64,000 nucleotides of DNA, from positions 147,282-211,281 of the forward strand of contig JAENZX010000003.1 in NCBI GenBank assembly GCA_016841045.1, written 5' to 3'. The position numbers were made by a program, and so were the translations under genes. Below the pieces are notes generated by a model. It had not been told where the DNA came from and did not search any database. It worked only from the letters and a program-made list of their open reading frames with translations. Within the stretch, counting starts at the first letter, position 1. Every line of letters begins with the position of its first letter. This stretch comes from Thermincola carboxydiphila. GTDB lineage: Bacteria; Bacillota; Thermincolia; Thermincolales; UBA2595. This document shows, piece by piece, positions 24,813 to 34,591 of the stretch.

Positions 24813-26642
24813 TTATGCTTTCTGCGCATTAGCCTGTTTATTATACTTCACGCGTTCTTCACGGCTTAAATATTTCTTTCTCATTCTAATATTGAGAGGG
24901 GTTATTTCTACAAATTCATCTTCGTTTATAAATTCGATGGCTTCTTCTAGACTTAGCAGTCTCGGTTCTTTAAGCTTAACGGTATCATCAGACCCACTAG
25001 ACCTCATGTTTGTCAGCTGCTTACGTTTACAGACGTTAACTTCAAGGTCCTTATCTCGATTATGCAATCCGACAATCATTCCTTCATATACTTTTGTTCC
25101 CGGCTCGATAAAAAGTATACCGCGGTCCTCAATCTGAAGCATTCCGTAGGTCACGGATTCACCGGTTTCATACGCAATGAGGGCTCCATTGTATCTGTTT
25201 CTGATTTCTCCTTTTAACGGCTGGTACCCGTTAAAAGTATGGTTCATAGTTCCTCGACCTCTTGTCTCGGTAAGAAACTCAGAGCGAAAACCAATTAATC
25301 CCCGGGCAGGGATGTCAAATTCTATTCTGGCATCTCCAGCTGCGCCAGGAGCCATATTGAGCATCTCAGCTTTACGGCGGCCCAGGTTCTCTATAACAGG
25401 TCCCATGCTGTCCTCGGGGAGGTCTACGACAAGGTGTTCGATAGGTTCCATTAATTTGCCGTCAATTTCCTTAAATATTACTTCGGGCTTGGAAACCTGT
25501 AGTTCGTAGCCTTCCCGCCTCATATTTTCAATCAGAATTGACAGGTGAAGTTCACCACGTCCAGAGACCTGAAATGCATCGGGACTGTCTGTTTCTTCAA
25601 CCCGCAGGCTTACATTGGAATCAAGCTCACGGAACAGTCGCTCGCGAAGCTTTCGTGAGGTAACGAATTCACCCTCTGTACCAGCAAAAGGGCTGTTATT
25701 CACCATAAAAGTCATCGTTAGAGTGGGTTCGTCCACTGTGATTACAGGAAGTTGTTCCGGGTTGTTAAAGTCAGCAAGAGTTTCACCTATATTAACATCT
25801 TCAATCCCGGCGATAGCCACAACATCGCCGGCCACCGCCTGATCTACCTCAAGCTTCTTTAAACCGCTGTATACAAAGAGCTTTGCTATCTTTCCGCGGG
25901 CTATGGTCCCGGTGTGCCTGATTAGGGCAACATTTTCTCCTTGCCTGACAACACCTCTGGAAATTCTGCCAACTGCATATTTACCAAGGTAATTATCATA
26001 CTCGAGGTTAGCAACCAGCATCTGAAAAGAACCTTGTTCAGTGCAGCTAGGAGGATCTACGTTTTCGATTATAGCATCAAAAAGCGGCTTCATATTTATA
26101 CTGGAATCTTCGACTTCGCTCCGCGCCCATCCATCCCGGGCAGAAGAATATATGATAGGAAAATCCAGCTGCCTGTCGTTAGCGCCTAGTTCAACGAACA
26201 GATCGAACACCTCATCGATGACTGCGTGAGGCCGGGCATCTGGTCGGTCAACTTTATTGACAACAACTACAGGGTTTAGCCCTGCTTCGAGGGCTTTTCT
26301 AAGGACAAATTTAGTTTGGGGCATCGGCCCTTCGAAGGCATCTACAATTAATAAAACTCCGTCTACCATACTCAGGGCACGTTCAACTTCTCCACCGAAG
26401 TCGGCATGTCCTGGAGTGTCAACAATATTAATTTTTATTCCGTTATAATTAACCGCTGTATTTTTTGCAAGGATTGTAATTCCTCTTTCGCGTTCTAGAT
26501 CATTAGAGTCCATAACACGTTCTTTGACAGCTTCGTTTTCTCGGAATATCCCGCTTTGTCTAAGCATACAGTCGACCAGGGTAGTTTTACCATGGTCAAC
26601 GTGAGCAATAATAGCTATATTTCTAATTCCTGAAAACTCCAT
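24813..26642 (-). CDS. typA: translational GTPase TypA/BipA
   Basis: A 609-residue ribosome-associated GTPase of the elongation factor family that helps ribosome assembly and stress adaptation. The P-loop is AHVDHGKTT near residues 12-20. Then come [10 protein letters not shown] (switch I), [15 protein letters not shown] (switch II) and NKVDRPDA (base recognition). The C-terminal half matches EF-G domains III and V plus the TypA-specific domain ([23 protein letters not shown]). An upstream extension of the open frame to 26801 is not part of the gene. ATG at 26642 is nine bases from GGAGGT, whereas the ATG at 26648 is too close. Confidence 0.95.
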   Translation of the reverse strand: MEFSGIRNIAIIAHVDHGKTTLVDCMLRQSGIFRENEAVKERVMDSNDLERERGITILAKNTAVNYNGIKINIVDTPGHADFGGEVERALSMVDGVLLIVDAFEGPMPQTKFVLRKALEAGLNPVVVVNKVDRPDARPHAVIDEVFDLFVELGANDRQLDFPIIYSSARDGWARSEVEDSSINMKPLFDAIIENVDPPSCTEQGSFQMLVANLEYDNYLGKYAVGRISRGVVRQGENVALIRHTGTIARGKIAKLFVYSGLKKLEVDQAVAGDVVAIAGIEDVNIGETLADFNNPEQLPVITVDEPTLTMTFMVNNSPFAGTEGEFVTSRKLRERLFRELDSNVSLRVEETDSPDAFQVSGRGELHLSILIENMRREGYELQVSKPEVIFKEIDGKLMEPIEHLVVDLPEDSMGPVIENLGRRKAEMLNMAPGAAGDARIEFDIPARGLIGFRSEFLTETRGRGTMNHTFNGYQPLKGEIRNRYNGALIAYETGESVTYGMLQIEDRGILFIEPGTKVYEGMIVGLHNRDKDLEVNVCKRKQLTNMRSSGSDDTVKLKEPRLLSLEEAIEFINEDEFVEITPLNIRMRKKYLSREERVKYNKQANAQKA

Positions 26643-26999
26643 ATCCATACACCTCCGATTAACGCAATATTTTAAGTATAACAGCTGAAAGCAGAAGTAG
26701 CAAGAAAAGATATAATCAACCGTAAAGTTAAATAACCCGGTTAAATAACCGTCCAATAATTTTTTCCGGACAAAAGGGGGCTTATTTAAAATATTTGACA
26801 TAAAGGAAAGGTGGTCTCATATATATATAATGTTAATGTATGCCAATGGTAAACTTTGGTTCAAAAGAAAGCATTGGACTAATTTTTTCTTATTACCAAA
26901 TTTGCAACATTATTTATCTTAGCGTAACAGGGGAGGGATGGCCAGGAGAAATAGCGATAAACACTTCAAATAAGATTGAAATGAAAGGAGTGTGTAAAC
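26643..26999. other. divergent intergenic region between typA and spoIVA
   Basis: This 357-bp gap has no convincing gene. An 11-bp direct repeat GTTAAATAACC occurs at 26727-26737 and 26740-26750. A TTGACA at 26795-26800 precedes an AT-rich run but without a -10 box at the right distance. AAAGGAG at 26984-26990 is the spoIVA binding site. Confidence 0.4.
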
Positions 27000-28478
27000 T
27001 TGGAAAAACTGGACATCTTTCGTGACATAGCTGAACGTACCGGAGGGGACATTTATTTAGGCGTTGTCGGTCCGGTTAGAACCGGTAAATCAACATTTAT
27101 AAAACATTTTATGGAAATGCTTGTTCTGAACAATATTAACAATGTACATGACAGGGAAAGAGCCCGTGATGAACTGCCACAAAGCGGAGCAGGCCGCACC
27201 ATCATGACCACGGAGCCCAAGTTTATTCCAAATGAGGCGGTTGAAATTCCCGTTTCAGAGGGGCTCAAAGTAAAAATGAGAGTTGTTGATTGTGTTGGCT
27301 ACACAGTTGATGGAGCTCTTGGATACGAGGAAGATGAAGGACCAAGAATGGTCAGGACACCTTGGTTTGACGATGAAATACCGTTTCAGGAAGCTGCTGA
27401 AATAGGAACACGCAAAGTAATTGCTGACCATTCCACCATAGGCCTAGTAGTAACCACTGATGGAAGCATTACTGATATTCCAAGAAGTAACTACATCAAG
27501 GCAGAGGAGAGAGTGGTTCAAGAGCTAAAGGAACTCGACAAACCTTTTGTTATAGTTCTAAATTCTATTAAGCCAAAATCTCCTGAAACTCATGAGCTTG
27601 CTCTAAGCCTGCAGGAACTTTATGATGTTCCTGTTCTGGCAATGGATGTTGCTGAAATGGGACAGGAAGATATACTTGATTTACTGGAAGAAATACTATA
27701 CGAGTTCCCAGTAAACGAAGTTAATATAACGCTGCCTAAATGGATTGAGGAACTTGAAGACAAACACTGGCTGCGTACCAAATTTGAGGAAGCTGTCCGC
27801 GACACTGTTAGAGGAGTATCCCGCTTAAGAGACATTGATAATGCTATTGAACAGCTTGGAAAATTTGATTTTGTCGGGCTGGTTAACCTGCGGGAAATGA
27901 ATATGGGAACAGGTGTAGCAACTATTGATATGGATGCAGAAGAAGGACTTTTCTATCAAATCCTACAGGAAGTATCAGGTTTTGAAATTGAAGGCGAACA
28001 TACATTGCTTCGCTTGATGAAGGATCTTGCATACTCTAAGAAGGAGTTTGATAAAGTATCTTCGGCGCTTACTGAAGTTAAAGAGTCTGGTTACGGTGTG
28101 GTAACTCCGCGTCTGGATGAAATGAATCTTGAAGAACCTGAACTCATCCGCCAGGGCAGCAGGTTTGGCGTAAGGCTTAAGGCCAGCGCTCCCTCACTTC
28201 ATATCATCAGGGCTGATATCACTACGGAGATTACTCCCATTATTGGAACAGAAAAACAATGCGAAGAGCTTGTTCGCTACATGCTTAACGAGTTTGAAGA
28301 GAATCCGAAGAAGATATGGGATTCCAATATCTTTGGTAAGTCTCTGCACGATCTTGTCAGAGAGGGAATTCAGAACAAGCTGCACCGCATGCCTGAAAAT
28401 GCACAGGGCAAGCTTCAAGAAACCCTGCAAAGAATCGTCAATGACGGCAGCGGCGGCTTAGTATGTATAATAATTTGA
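27000..28478 (+). CDS. spoIVA: stage IV sporulation protein A
   Basis: A 492-residue ATPase that polymerises to form the base of the spore coat on the forespore surface. The Walker A motif is GPVRTGKSTF near residues 24-33. The next segments (GAGRTIMTTEPKFIP near 61-75 and VDCVGYTVDGALG near 97-109) are characteristic. The hydrophobic C terminus ending GGLVCIII is the region that docks onto SpoVM and the membrane. Length is normal (~492). The start is TTG at 27000, nine bases after AAAGGAG. It stands alone and ends in a strong terminator; expression in the mother cell late in sporulation is expected from the family. Confidence 0.97.
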   Translation: MEKLDIFRDIAERTGGDIYLGVVGPVRTGKSTFIKHFMEMLVLNNINNVHDRERARDELPQSGAGRTIMTTEPKFIPNEAVEIPVSEGLKVKMRVVDCVGYTVDGALGYEEDEGPRMVRTPWFDDEIPFQEAAEIGTRKVIADHSTIGLVVTTDGSITDIPRSNYIKAEERVVQELKELDKPFVIVLNSIKPKSPETHELALSLQELYDVPVLAMDVAEMGQEDILDLLEEILYEFPVNEVNITLPKWIEELEDKHWLRTKFEEAVRDTVRGVSRLRDIDNAIEQLGKFDFVGLVNLREMNMGTGVATIDMDAEEGLFYQILQEVSGFEIEGEHTLLRLMKDLAYSKKEFDKVSSALTEVKESGYGVVTPRLDEMNLEEPELIRQGSRFGVRLKASAPSLHIIRADITTEITPIIGTEKQCEELVRYMLNEFEENPKKIWDSNIFGKSLHDLVREGIQNKLHRMPENAQGKLQETLQRIVNDGSGGLVCIII

Positions 28479-28507
28479 TGATTTAAAATTAAAAGTAAAT
28501 TTTACCG

Positions 28508-28535
28508 GAAACCCGAAACTCGGGTTTCTTTTTTG
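28508..28535 (+). terminator. rho-independent terminator after spoIVA
   Basis: GAAACCCGA and TCGGGTTTC form a perfect 9-bp stem with a loop of three, followed by TTTTTTG. Confidence 0.92.
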
Positions 28536-28620
28536 TTTTATTTGGCAGGAATGGGTAAAGTTATGTCGAATATGAAGAAAAAACTGCCAGTTCTTGTGGT
28601 TTTAAGGAGGTATTATCCCA

Positions 28621-30225
28621 GTGTTTAGAAACAAATTTGCAATTGCACTAATTTTGATAGTATCCGTTGCAGCATTTGGATGCACAAGTTCCAAGACGAC
28701 TCAGGTAAACCAAAAGGAGCAGCTAATCCGCTATAACTTGGGGACAGAACCTGAGACACTTGACCCGGCAAAAATGACTGGCCTTCCTGAGGGCACCTTG
28801 GAAAACGCGTTGTTTGAAGGTTTGGTTAGGTATGATTCAAAAAATAATATACAGCCTGGAATGGCTGAGAGTTGGACAATTTCAAAAGATCAATTAGTCT
28901 ACACTTTTAAGCTTAGGGAAGCAAAGTGGAGTAATGGCGATGACGTGACAGCAGAGGATTTCAAATTCGCCTGGCTTAGGGCATTAAGCCCTGAAATGGC
29001 CTCTGACTATGCATATCAAATGTATTACATAAGAGGTGCAGAGGCATATAATACTAACCAGGGAAAAGCTGAGGACGTTGCAATTAGGGTCCTTGACAAA
29101 CACACCCTTGAAGTGACCCTCAACTCGCCGACAAATCAATTTTTGGGTCTTATGGCATTTCAAACCTTTTATCCCCTTAACAAAAAGGTTGTCCAAGCCC
29201 ATCCTGACTGGCACACTTCTCCTGAATTCTTTGTCAGTAATGGCCCTTTTCTTTTGGAGAAATGGGATCGGCGGCAGAAGATAACACTTGTCAAGAACGA
29301 TAATTATTGGGACGAAAAATCGGTAAGACTTAGAAAACTGGAATTTTACACAATTGAAGACAACAACACAGCATATGCCATGTACAAAACTGGTAAGCTT
29401 GACTTTATAGAACAGCCTCCTGTTCAGGAAATACCAAAATTAAAAGGCACAACTGATTATAAAATATTTTCGGATATGTCAGTGTATTTTTACAGTTTTA
29501 ATGTAAATAAAAAGCCTTTTGACAATCCCAAGGTAAGAAAAGCTCTGGCATTGGCCATTGACCGCCAACTGATAGTAGATAAAATTATGCAGGCAGGACA
29601 GAAATCTGCTTACGCATTGGTACCGTATGGCTACTTAGAACCAGACGGTACAGACTACAGATCGGTAGGAGGTAACAGCTTCTTTAAAGAGGATATTGCA
29701 GAGGCGCAACAACTTCTGGCTGAAGCCGGCTTCCCGGGTGGAACAGGATTTCCTAAAACTGATATTCTAATTAATAACAACGAAATTCATCAAAAAATAG
29801 CACAGGTTATTCAGCAGATGTGGAAAAAGAACCTGGGAATTGAAATTGGTATTGTCAGCAGAGAAGGTCAGGTTTACATTAAAGATTTGCAGACTATGAA
29901 TTATGATATTGCGCGTTCCGGGTGGACTCCAGACTATCTTGATCCTATGACCTTTATTGATATTTTTGTAACGGACGGAGGAAACAATGTTACCGGTTGG
30001 AGCAACTCCGAATATGACCAGCTGGTGAAAAATGCTAATTCTACTGGAGATAGTGCAGAGAGAATAAAGGCAATGCACCTTGCTGAAAGCATCTTAATGA
30101 GCGAATTACCTGTAATACCTTTATATTTCTATACCAACGATAACCTTATTAAGCCAAATATAAAAGATGTGGTTGTTCCTCCATTTGGGGTTAGTGCTGA
30201 ATTTAAATGGGCTTACATTGACTAG
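28621..30225 (+). CDS. oppA: oligopeptide ABC transporter substrate-binding lipoprotein
   Basis: A 534-residue family 5 extracellular solute-binding protein. The N terminus is a lipoprotein signal (MFRNKFAIALILIVSVAAFG) with the lipobox AAFGC, so Cys-21 is lipidated. Family motifs are GTEPETLDPAKM near residue 42, the AMAESWTISKD-like segment near 82 and YKTGKLDFIEQP near 257. It captures peptides outside the membrane for the OppBCDF permease encoded next. The start is GTG at 28621 after AAGGAGG. The oppA-oppB gap contains a perfect hairpin, which may keep oppA mRNA more abundant than the rest. Confidence 0.93.
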   Translation: MFRNKFAIALILIVSVAAFGCTSSKTTQVNQKEQLIRYNLGTEPETLDPAKMTGLPEGTLENALFEGLVRYDSKNNIQPGMAESWTISKDQLVYTFKLREAKWSNGDDVTAEDFKFAWLRALSPEMASDYAYQMYYIRGAEAYNTNQGKAEDVAIRVLDKHTLEVTLNSPTNQFLGLMAFQTFYPLNKKVVQAHPDWHTSPEFFVSNGPFLLEKWDRRQKITLVKNDNYWDEKSVRLRKLEFYTIEDNNTAYAMYKTGKLDFIEQPPVQEIPKLKGTTDYKIFSDMSVYFYSFNVNKKPFDNPKVRKALALAIDRQLIVDKIMQAGQKSAYALVPYGYLEPDGTDYRSVGGNSFFKEDIAEAQQLLAEAGFPGGTGFPKTDILINNNEIHQKIAQVIQQMWKKNLGIEIGIVSREGQVYIKDLQTMNYDIARSGWTPDYLDPMTFIDIFVTDGGNNVTGWSNSEYDQLVKNANSTGDSAERIKAMHLAESILMSELPVIPLYFYTNDNLIKPNIKDVVVPPFGVSAEFKWAYID

Positions 30226-30252
30226 ATAATTTTTTGAATCAAGGGTTCAGAT

Positions 30253-30284
30253 GTTGAGGTATGTAATTTGCATACCTCAACAAT
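30253..30284 (+). promoter_or_regulatory. intercistronic hairpin between oppA and oppB
   Basis: GTTGAGGTATG (30253-30263) and CATACCTCAAC (30271-30281) form a perfect 11-bp stem with a 7-nt loop. Only a weak T-run follows, so it probably attenuates or protects the oppA transcript 3' end. Confidence 0.6.
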
Positions 30285-30313
30285 ATTTTAGGTTAAAACC
30301 CGGGGTGAAGATA

Positions 30314-31246
30314 TTGGCAAAATACCTTTTTAAAAGATTATTAGTTACAGTGTTAAGTCAATTGTTAATAGTAACAGTTGTCTTTTTGGTAATACATGCA
30401 ATACCAGGTGGGCCCTTTGCCAGAGAAAAAAAGCTTCCTCCTGAGATAATCAAAAATTTAAACGAACGTTATCACCTTAATGATTCATTGTGGAAACAGT
30501 ATACAGATTATATGGGTAATCTTTTAAAGGGCGATCTTGGTCCGTCTTTCAGGTATGAGGACCAGTCAGTTAATGATTTAATAAAACGGGGTTTCCCTGT
30601 TTCTGCCACCCTGGGTGCAATAGTTGTTCTTTTTTCCCTAATTGTTGGAAGCTTAACAGGCATAGTGGCAGCATTAAACCACAATAAATGGCCAGATTTT
30701 CTTGCGATGCTTCTGGCAATGGTTAACTTTTCTGTACCCAGTTTTATTTTGGCTCCGTTGCTGCTATATGTCTTTGCCCTAAAGCTTAATTGGTTCCCAC
30801 CGGCAATGTGGGGAGAGCCCGAACAGATAATTTTACCGAGTCTTGCCCTTAGTGCCGGGCCAACTGCATTTATTGCCAGCCTTGTTAGATCAAGCATGCT
30901 TGAAACGATGGTTCAGGATTATATAAAAACTGCTCGTGCTAAAGGTTTATCCGAAAAATCAGTAATTTTCAGACATGCTTTTAAGAATGCTGTAATTCCG
31001 GTAGTAACATATCTTGGTCCTTTAATCGCTGGTGTTTTTACCGGAAGTTTCGTAATTGAACGTGTATTTGCTATTCCGGGACTTGGAGAACATTTTGTTA
31101 CCAGTATTTCAAACCGGGATTATACTGTAATTATGGGTGTAACCATCTTCTACAGTACATTTTTAATGGTTATGAACCTCCTCGTAGATATTTTGTATGT
31201 TGTTATTGATCCAAGAATTAAACTTACGGACAATAGGCAGGTGTAA
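30314..31246 (+). CDS. oppB: oligopeptide ABC transporter permease
   Basis: A 310-residue inner-membrane permease, one half of the peptide channel. The N terminus MAKYLFKRLLVTVLSQLLIV is the canonical OppB/DppB start and the first membrane helix. IHAIPGGPF follows as the periplasmic loop signature. The EAA motif that contacts the ATPases is DYIKTARAKGLSEKSVIFRH (near 195-214). TTG at 30314 is preferred over the upstream in-frame ATG at 30251 because GGGGTG is at 30302-30307 and the added residues would cover the intergenic hairpin. oppC begins three bases after its stop. Confidence 0.93.
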   Translation: MAKYLFKRLLVTVLSQLLIVTVVFLVIHAIPGGPFAREKKLPPEIIKNLNERYHLNDSLWKQYTDYMGNLLKGDLGPSFRYEDQSVNDLIKRGFPVSATLGAIVVLFSLIVGSLTGIVAALNHNKWPDFLAMLLAMVNFSVPSFILAPLLLYVFALKLNWFPPAMWGEPEQIILPSLALSAGPTAFIASLVRSSMLETMVQDYIKTARAKGLSEKSVIFRHAFKNAVIPVVTYLGPLIAGVFTGSFVIERVFAIPGLGEHFVTSISNRDYTVIMGVTIFYSTFLMVMNLLVDILYVVIDPRIKLTDNRQV

Positions 31247-31248
31247 AC

Positions 31249-32172
31249 ATGGTATTTGAACCTGAATTGTTTGAAAAGCTTGAACCAGGCTATGCTGATA
31301 CATACGCTTATTTACGAAAGAACGAACCTTCAAAGAGCGGTTTTTGGCGGCGGCTCAGTAAAAATGGGGCTGCTGTTATTGGTTTAACTTTGATTTTCAT
31401 TCTAACCCTTTTGGCTATTTTTGGGCCTGAAATCTCAGGTTATTCATATGATGAACAGGACTTGTCCAAGATAAACCAACCACCTGGACTGGACCACTGG
31501 TTTGGAACCGACAGTCTTGGCAGGGACATGTTTACCCGCATCTGGTACGGAGCTAGAATTTCCTTAACAGTGGGTTTGGCTACCAGTATGATATGCCTTG
31601 TTCTAGGAGTTGGTTACGGTGGAATTGCGGGATATTTGGGGGGGCGCATTGATAATGTGATGATGCGTTTAATCGAGGTGCTTTCTGGAATCCCCTTCAT
31701 ATTATATGCCATATTGCTACTAGTTGTATTAGAACCTGGACTAATGTCGATTATAACTGCGCTGGGAATAAGTCTCTGGGTTACAATGGCAAGAATTGTC
31801 AGGGGTGAGATGCTGAGGTTAAGGGAACAGGAGTATGTACTAGCAGCAAAAACTATGGGCGGCGGTTTAAGACACATCCTTTTCAGGCATCTTATCCCAA
31901 ATTCAATGGGAGCAATTATCGTTACTGTTACGTTTACTATTCCGGAAGCAATCTTTTCTGAGGCTTTTCTTAGTTTTCTGGGTCTTGGTGTTAATATCCC
32001 CAAAGCAAGCTGGGGGGTGATTGCCAGTGAAGGGGTTGCCAGTATAGGTATTTACCCTTGGCAAATGTTGTTTCCGGCTGCATTAATTACTATCACAATG
32101 CTGGCTTTCAACTTTATGGGCAATGGATTACGGGAAGCGCTTGACCCCCGCTTGGGAAATAAGGAGGCTTAA
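31249..32172 (+). CDS. oppC: oligopeptide ABC transporter permease
   Basis: A 307-residue partner permease of OppB. It has an N-terminal cytoplasmic segment (residues ~1-35), a first helix near 40-60, the HWFGTDSLGRDMFTRIWYGAR signature (in part) near 85-104, and the EAA loop EYVLAAKTMGGGLRHILFRH near 195-214. The C-terminal FNFMGNGLREALDPRL is also standard for OppC/DppC. The ATG follows AGGTGTAAAC by a normal distance. It is co-transcribed with oppB, oppD and oppF. Nothing unusual is seen. Confidence 0.94.
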   Translation: MVFEPELFEKLEPGYADTYAYLRKNEPSKSGFWRRLSKNGAAVIGLTLIFILTLLAIFGPEISGYSYDEQDLSKINQPPGLDHWFGTDSLGRDMFTRIWYGARISLTVGLATSMICLVLGVGYGGIAGYLGGRIDNVMMRLIEVLSGIPFILYAILLLVVLEPGLMSIITALGISLWVTMARIVRGEMLRLREQEYVLAAKTMGGGLRHILFRHLIPNSMGAIIVTVTFTIPEAIFSEAFLSFLGLGVNIPKASWGVIASEGVASIGIYPWQMLFPAALITITMLAFNFMGNGLREALDPRLGNKEA

Positions 32173-32177
32173 TTTCT

Positions 32178-33170
32178 TTGAATAAGGTTTTAGATATTCA
32201 GAGCCTAACGATAAGTTTCTCCACTATTGAAGGCCGGATAACAGCTGTCAGGGGAGTAGACCTAACAGTTAACAAGGGTGAGGCTGTAGGCATTGTGGGT
32301 GAATCAGGGAGTGGCAAATCTGTAACAGCCCATGCTATAATGCGGCTGCTGAAGGAACCGGCGGCACGTATCGATGAAGGGAAAATACTATTTAATAACC
32401 TTGATTTACGGCTGGTATCAGAAAAAGAAATGCAGGATATACGCGGCAAGGATATATCAATCATTTTTCAGGATGCACTAAACTGTCTCAATCCCACTAT
32501 GAAAATAGGAAAACAGATTGAAGAAGTATTTATTAAGCACGGACAACTTACAGCAGATGAAGCGAGTAACAGAAGTTTAGAATTACTGAAAAACGTAGGG
32601 ATAAACATGCCTGATAAACGGCTGGAACAATATCCTCATGAATTAAGCGGGGGTATGAGGCAGAGGGTAATAATAGCCATGGCAGTTGCCTGCAATCCAC
32701 AACTCCTTTTAGCCGATGAACCTACAACATCTGTGGATCCTACAAATCAAGCACAGATAATTGAAATTATAAAGGAATTACAGCGCAAGAATGGAACCTC
32801 CGTTCTATTAATTACTCATAATTTTGGTATTATTTCCATGCTATGCAGCAGAATAGCGGTAATGTACGCAGGAAAAATTGTTGAAGCAGGTTCGGCTGAA
32901 GATATATTTTATAATCCTTCTCATCCGTATACAGATGGGTTATTGAAATCAGTCCCGAGGATTACCAGAAACAGTAGACAGGATCTTAGCGTAATACCGG
33001 GGCAGCCACCCAATTTAGCAGAGATTCCATCAGGTTGTTCATTTTGGCCGCGATGTAAACAGGCCATGAGAATTTGTGTCTTGGAAGAACCGCCTGCTGC
33101 AGAAATTTCTAACGGTCATTCAGCACGGTGCTGGGTACATCATAAAACTAAAGGAGGTCTTGCCGGGTGA
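32178..33170 (+). CDS. oppD: oligopeptide ABC transporter ATP-binding protein
   Basis: A 330-residue ATPase. Walker A is GESGSGKSVTAHA near residue 40. The ABC signature is LSGGMRQRV near 157 and Walker B is LLLADEPTTSVDPT near 177. The C-terminal oligopeptide-transport domain carries a four-cysteine pattern (CSFWPRCKQAMRIC plus CW near 288-323) that in related proteins may bind an iron-sulfur cluster. The start is TTG at 32178, ten bases after AAGGAGG. The stop overlaps the oppF GTG start, which points to coupled translation. Confidence 0.94.
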   Translation: MNKVLDIQSLTISFSTIEGRITAVRGVDLTVNKGEAVGIVGESGSGKSVTAHAIMRLLKEPAARIDEGKILFNNLDLRLVSEKEMQDIRGKDISIIFQDALNCLNPTMKIGKQIEEVFIKHGQLTADEASNRSLELLKNVGINMPDKRLEQYPHELSGGMRQRVIIAMAVACNPQLLLADEPTTSVDPTNQAQIIEIIKELQRKNGTSVLLITHNFGIISMLCSRIAVMYAGKIVEAGSAEDIFYNPSHPYTDGLLKSVPRITRNSRQDLSVIPGQPPNLAEIPSGCSFWPRCKQAMRICVLEEPPAAEISNGHSARCWVHHKTKGGLAG

Positions 33171-34120
33171 GTGATACCCTCCTTGAACTATATGACGTCA
33201 AAAAGTACTTTTTCCCCGGCAAGAGACAGGTTATTAAAGCTGTAGATGGTATCAGCCTGAATATTGAACAAGGGGAAACTGTCGGATTGGTAGGAGAAAG
33301 CGGCTGTGGCAAAACCACTTTGGCAAGAATCATCATGAGGTTATATAAACCTACAGAGGGCAAGATAACATATCGTGGTATCGATATTTCAAAGGTCAGC
33401 GGACCTGATTCTCTCATGTTATGCAGGAATATCCAGATGGTTTTCCAAGATCCTTATGCAGCTTTAAACCCAAGAATGACTATAGAAGACATTATAGGAG
33501 AGCCCCTTGATATTCATCAGCTTGCAAAAGGTAAAGAACGAAAGAAAATAATACACGAATTACTTTCAATGGTAGGTTTAGACATTCGTGATTCACAAAG
33601 GTTTCCACACGAATTCAGTGGAGGACAGAAGCAGCGTATAGGGATAGCGAGGGCTCTTGCTGTTGAACCGTCATTTATAGTTTTTGATGAACCTGTTTCC
33701 GCCCTTGATGTATCAATTCAGGCTCAGATAATCAACTTACTGTCAAAACTGCAAGAAGCTCGCAATCTAACATGCCTTTTTATATCACACGACATAGCCA
33801 TGGTTGAGAATATAAGCAGACGAGTTGCTGTTATGTACATGGGTGCAATTGTTGAAATTGCAGAGAGCGGGAAGCTAAGTACAAATGCTCTGCATCCTTA
33901 TACCAAAGCACTGCTTTCATCAATACCAATTCCAGATCCCCATTTTGAAAAAGCAAGAATGCCGGTGAAACTAAAAGATGAAGGAACCAGTTATCAGCGG
34001 CAGAATAATGGGTGTATATATGTCTCATGGTGTCCCAATGTCTATGACATCTGTCTTTATGAAAGACCATTGCTAAAATCTAAAGGCAGTAATCACCTAG
34101 TTGCCTGCCACTTATTTTAA
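33167..34120 (+). CDS. oppF: oligopeptide ABC transporter ATP-binding protein
   Basis: A 317-residue ATPase paired with OppD. Walker A is GESGCGKTTLAR near residues 43-54. The signature is FSGGQKQRIGIARAL near 144-158 and Walker B is FIVFDEPVSALDVS near 165-178. The C-terminal oligopeptide domain includes CIYVSWCPNVYDIC near 283-296. The start is GTG at 33167, overlapping the oppD stop by four bases; GGAGG lies eight bases upstream. It is the last gene of the opp unit and is followed by a convergent terminator. Confidence 0.94.
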   Translation: MSDTLLELYDVKKYFFPGKRQVIKAVDGISLNIEQGETVGLVGESGCGKTTLARIIMRLYKPTEGKITYRGIDISKVSGPDSLMLCRNIQMVFQDPYAALNPRMTIEDIIGEPLDIHQLAKGKERKKIIHELLSMVGLDIRDSQRFPHEFSGGQKQRIGIARALAVEPSFIVFDEPVSALDVSIQAQIINLLSKLQEARNLTCLFISHDIAMVENISRRVAVMYMGAIVEIAESGKLSTNALHPYTKALLSSIPIPDPHFEKARMPVKLKDEGTSYQRQNNGCIYVSWCPNVYDICLYERPLLKSKGSNHLVACHLF

Positions 34121-34150
34121 TTCATACCCACCTGCAGGTGGATGACTTAA

Positions 34151-34184
34151 AAAAAAAGCTCCTGAAAATCTAGGAGCTTTTCGT
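34151..34184. terminator. bidirectional terminator, opp unit against DUF2892 gene
   Basis: AAAAGCTCCT (34154-34163) and AGGAGCTTTT (34172-34181) form a symmetric stem flanked by A- and T-runs between convergent genes. Confidence 0.88.
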
Positions 34185-34194
34185 ATGTAGGCTG

Positions 34195-34407
34195 TTAACA
34201 GGCTTTTTTCTGTGGCAGGCCCAACAATTTAAGAATCATTTCCATAGGGCAAAAACCTGTTGACGAAGAAATCATTAGCATTAAACCAACAAGACTTGTA
34301 AAATAGAGCCAATTTGGATCAACAAATTTCCCCAACATAACACTACCAAGAACGAAAAAACCGGCTATAAGTCGTATTAAAGAACCTTTCCCGTTAATTA
34401 CGTACAT
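34195..34407 (-). CDS. DUF2892 (YgaP-like transmembrane domain) protein
   Basis: A 70-residue membrane protein of the DUF2892/YgaP transmembrane family. The N terminus NGKGSLIRLIAGFFVLGSVM and C-terminal GFCPMEMILKLLG fit the family, with two membrane helices between. In YgaP this domain anchors a rhodanese; here it stands alone and keeps the FCPM cysteine. ATG at 34407 is preferred because GGAGGT is seven bases upstream, and the ATGs at 34413 and 34422 overlap that site. Its promoter carries a perfect CsoR-like palindrome. This suggests control by copper or reactive sulfur, an inference from the operator type. Confidence 0.8.
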   Translation of the reverse strand: MYVINGKGSLIRLIAGFFVLGSVMLGKFVDPNWLYFTSLVGLMLMISSSTGFCPMEMILKLLGLPQKKAC

Positions 34408-34430
34408 TGGCATTACCTCCATTCGTTTTT

Positions 34431-34447
34431 ATACCCCCAGGGGGTAT
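34431..34447 (-). promoter_or_regulatory. CsoR/CstR-like operator
   Basis: ATACCCCCAGGGGGTAT is a perfect 17-bp palindrome of the type bound by CsoR-family repressors. It sits at the start-point of the minus-strand DUF2892 gene, just downstream of its -10 box. Confidence 0.7.
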
Positions 34448-34451
34448 TTTT

Positions 34452-34481
34452 ATTATATAACTGTTATGACAGTGGTGTCAA
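34452..34481 (-). promoter_or_regulatory. sigma-A type promoter of the DUF2892 gene
   Basis: On the minus strand TTGACA (34476-34481) and TATAAT (34452-34457) are 18 bp apart, both perfect consensus. The CsoR-like operator follows within five bases. Confidence 0.8.
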
Positions 34482-34518
34482 CATCTGTACATGCTATATT
34501 TATTAAAACCCAAATTGG

Positions 34519-34570
34519 TTGACCCATTTCTAAAATTAGAGTAAAATATTCTCATACCCCCACGAGGTAT
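34519..34570 (+). promoter_or_regulatory. sigma-A type promoter with CsoR-like operator
   Basis: TTGACC (34519-34524) and TAAAAT (34542-34547) are 17 bp apart. Directly downstream, ATACCCCCACGAGGTAT (34554-34570) is an imperfect version of the palindrome found across the divergent region. Confidence 0.7.
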
Positions 34571-34591
34571 AAGTATTTTGGAGGTGTTTTA

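Noticed and set aside
26643-26801. Upstream extension of typA
   Set aside because: The added residues are hydrophobic noise and the ribosome binding site at 26642 gives the normal TypA N terminus.
26788-26831. Sigma-E or sigma-A promoter for spoIVA
   Set aside because: TTGACA and TATAAT are 25 bp apart and the ATATT/CATA boxes are also misspaced.
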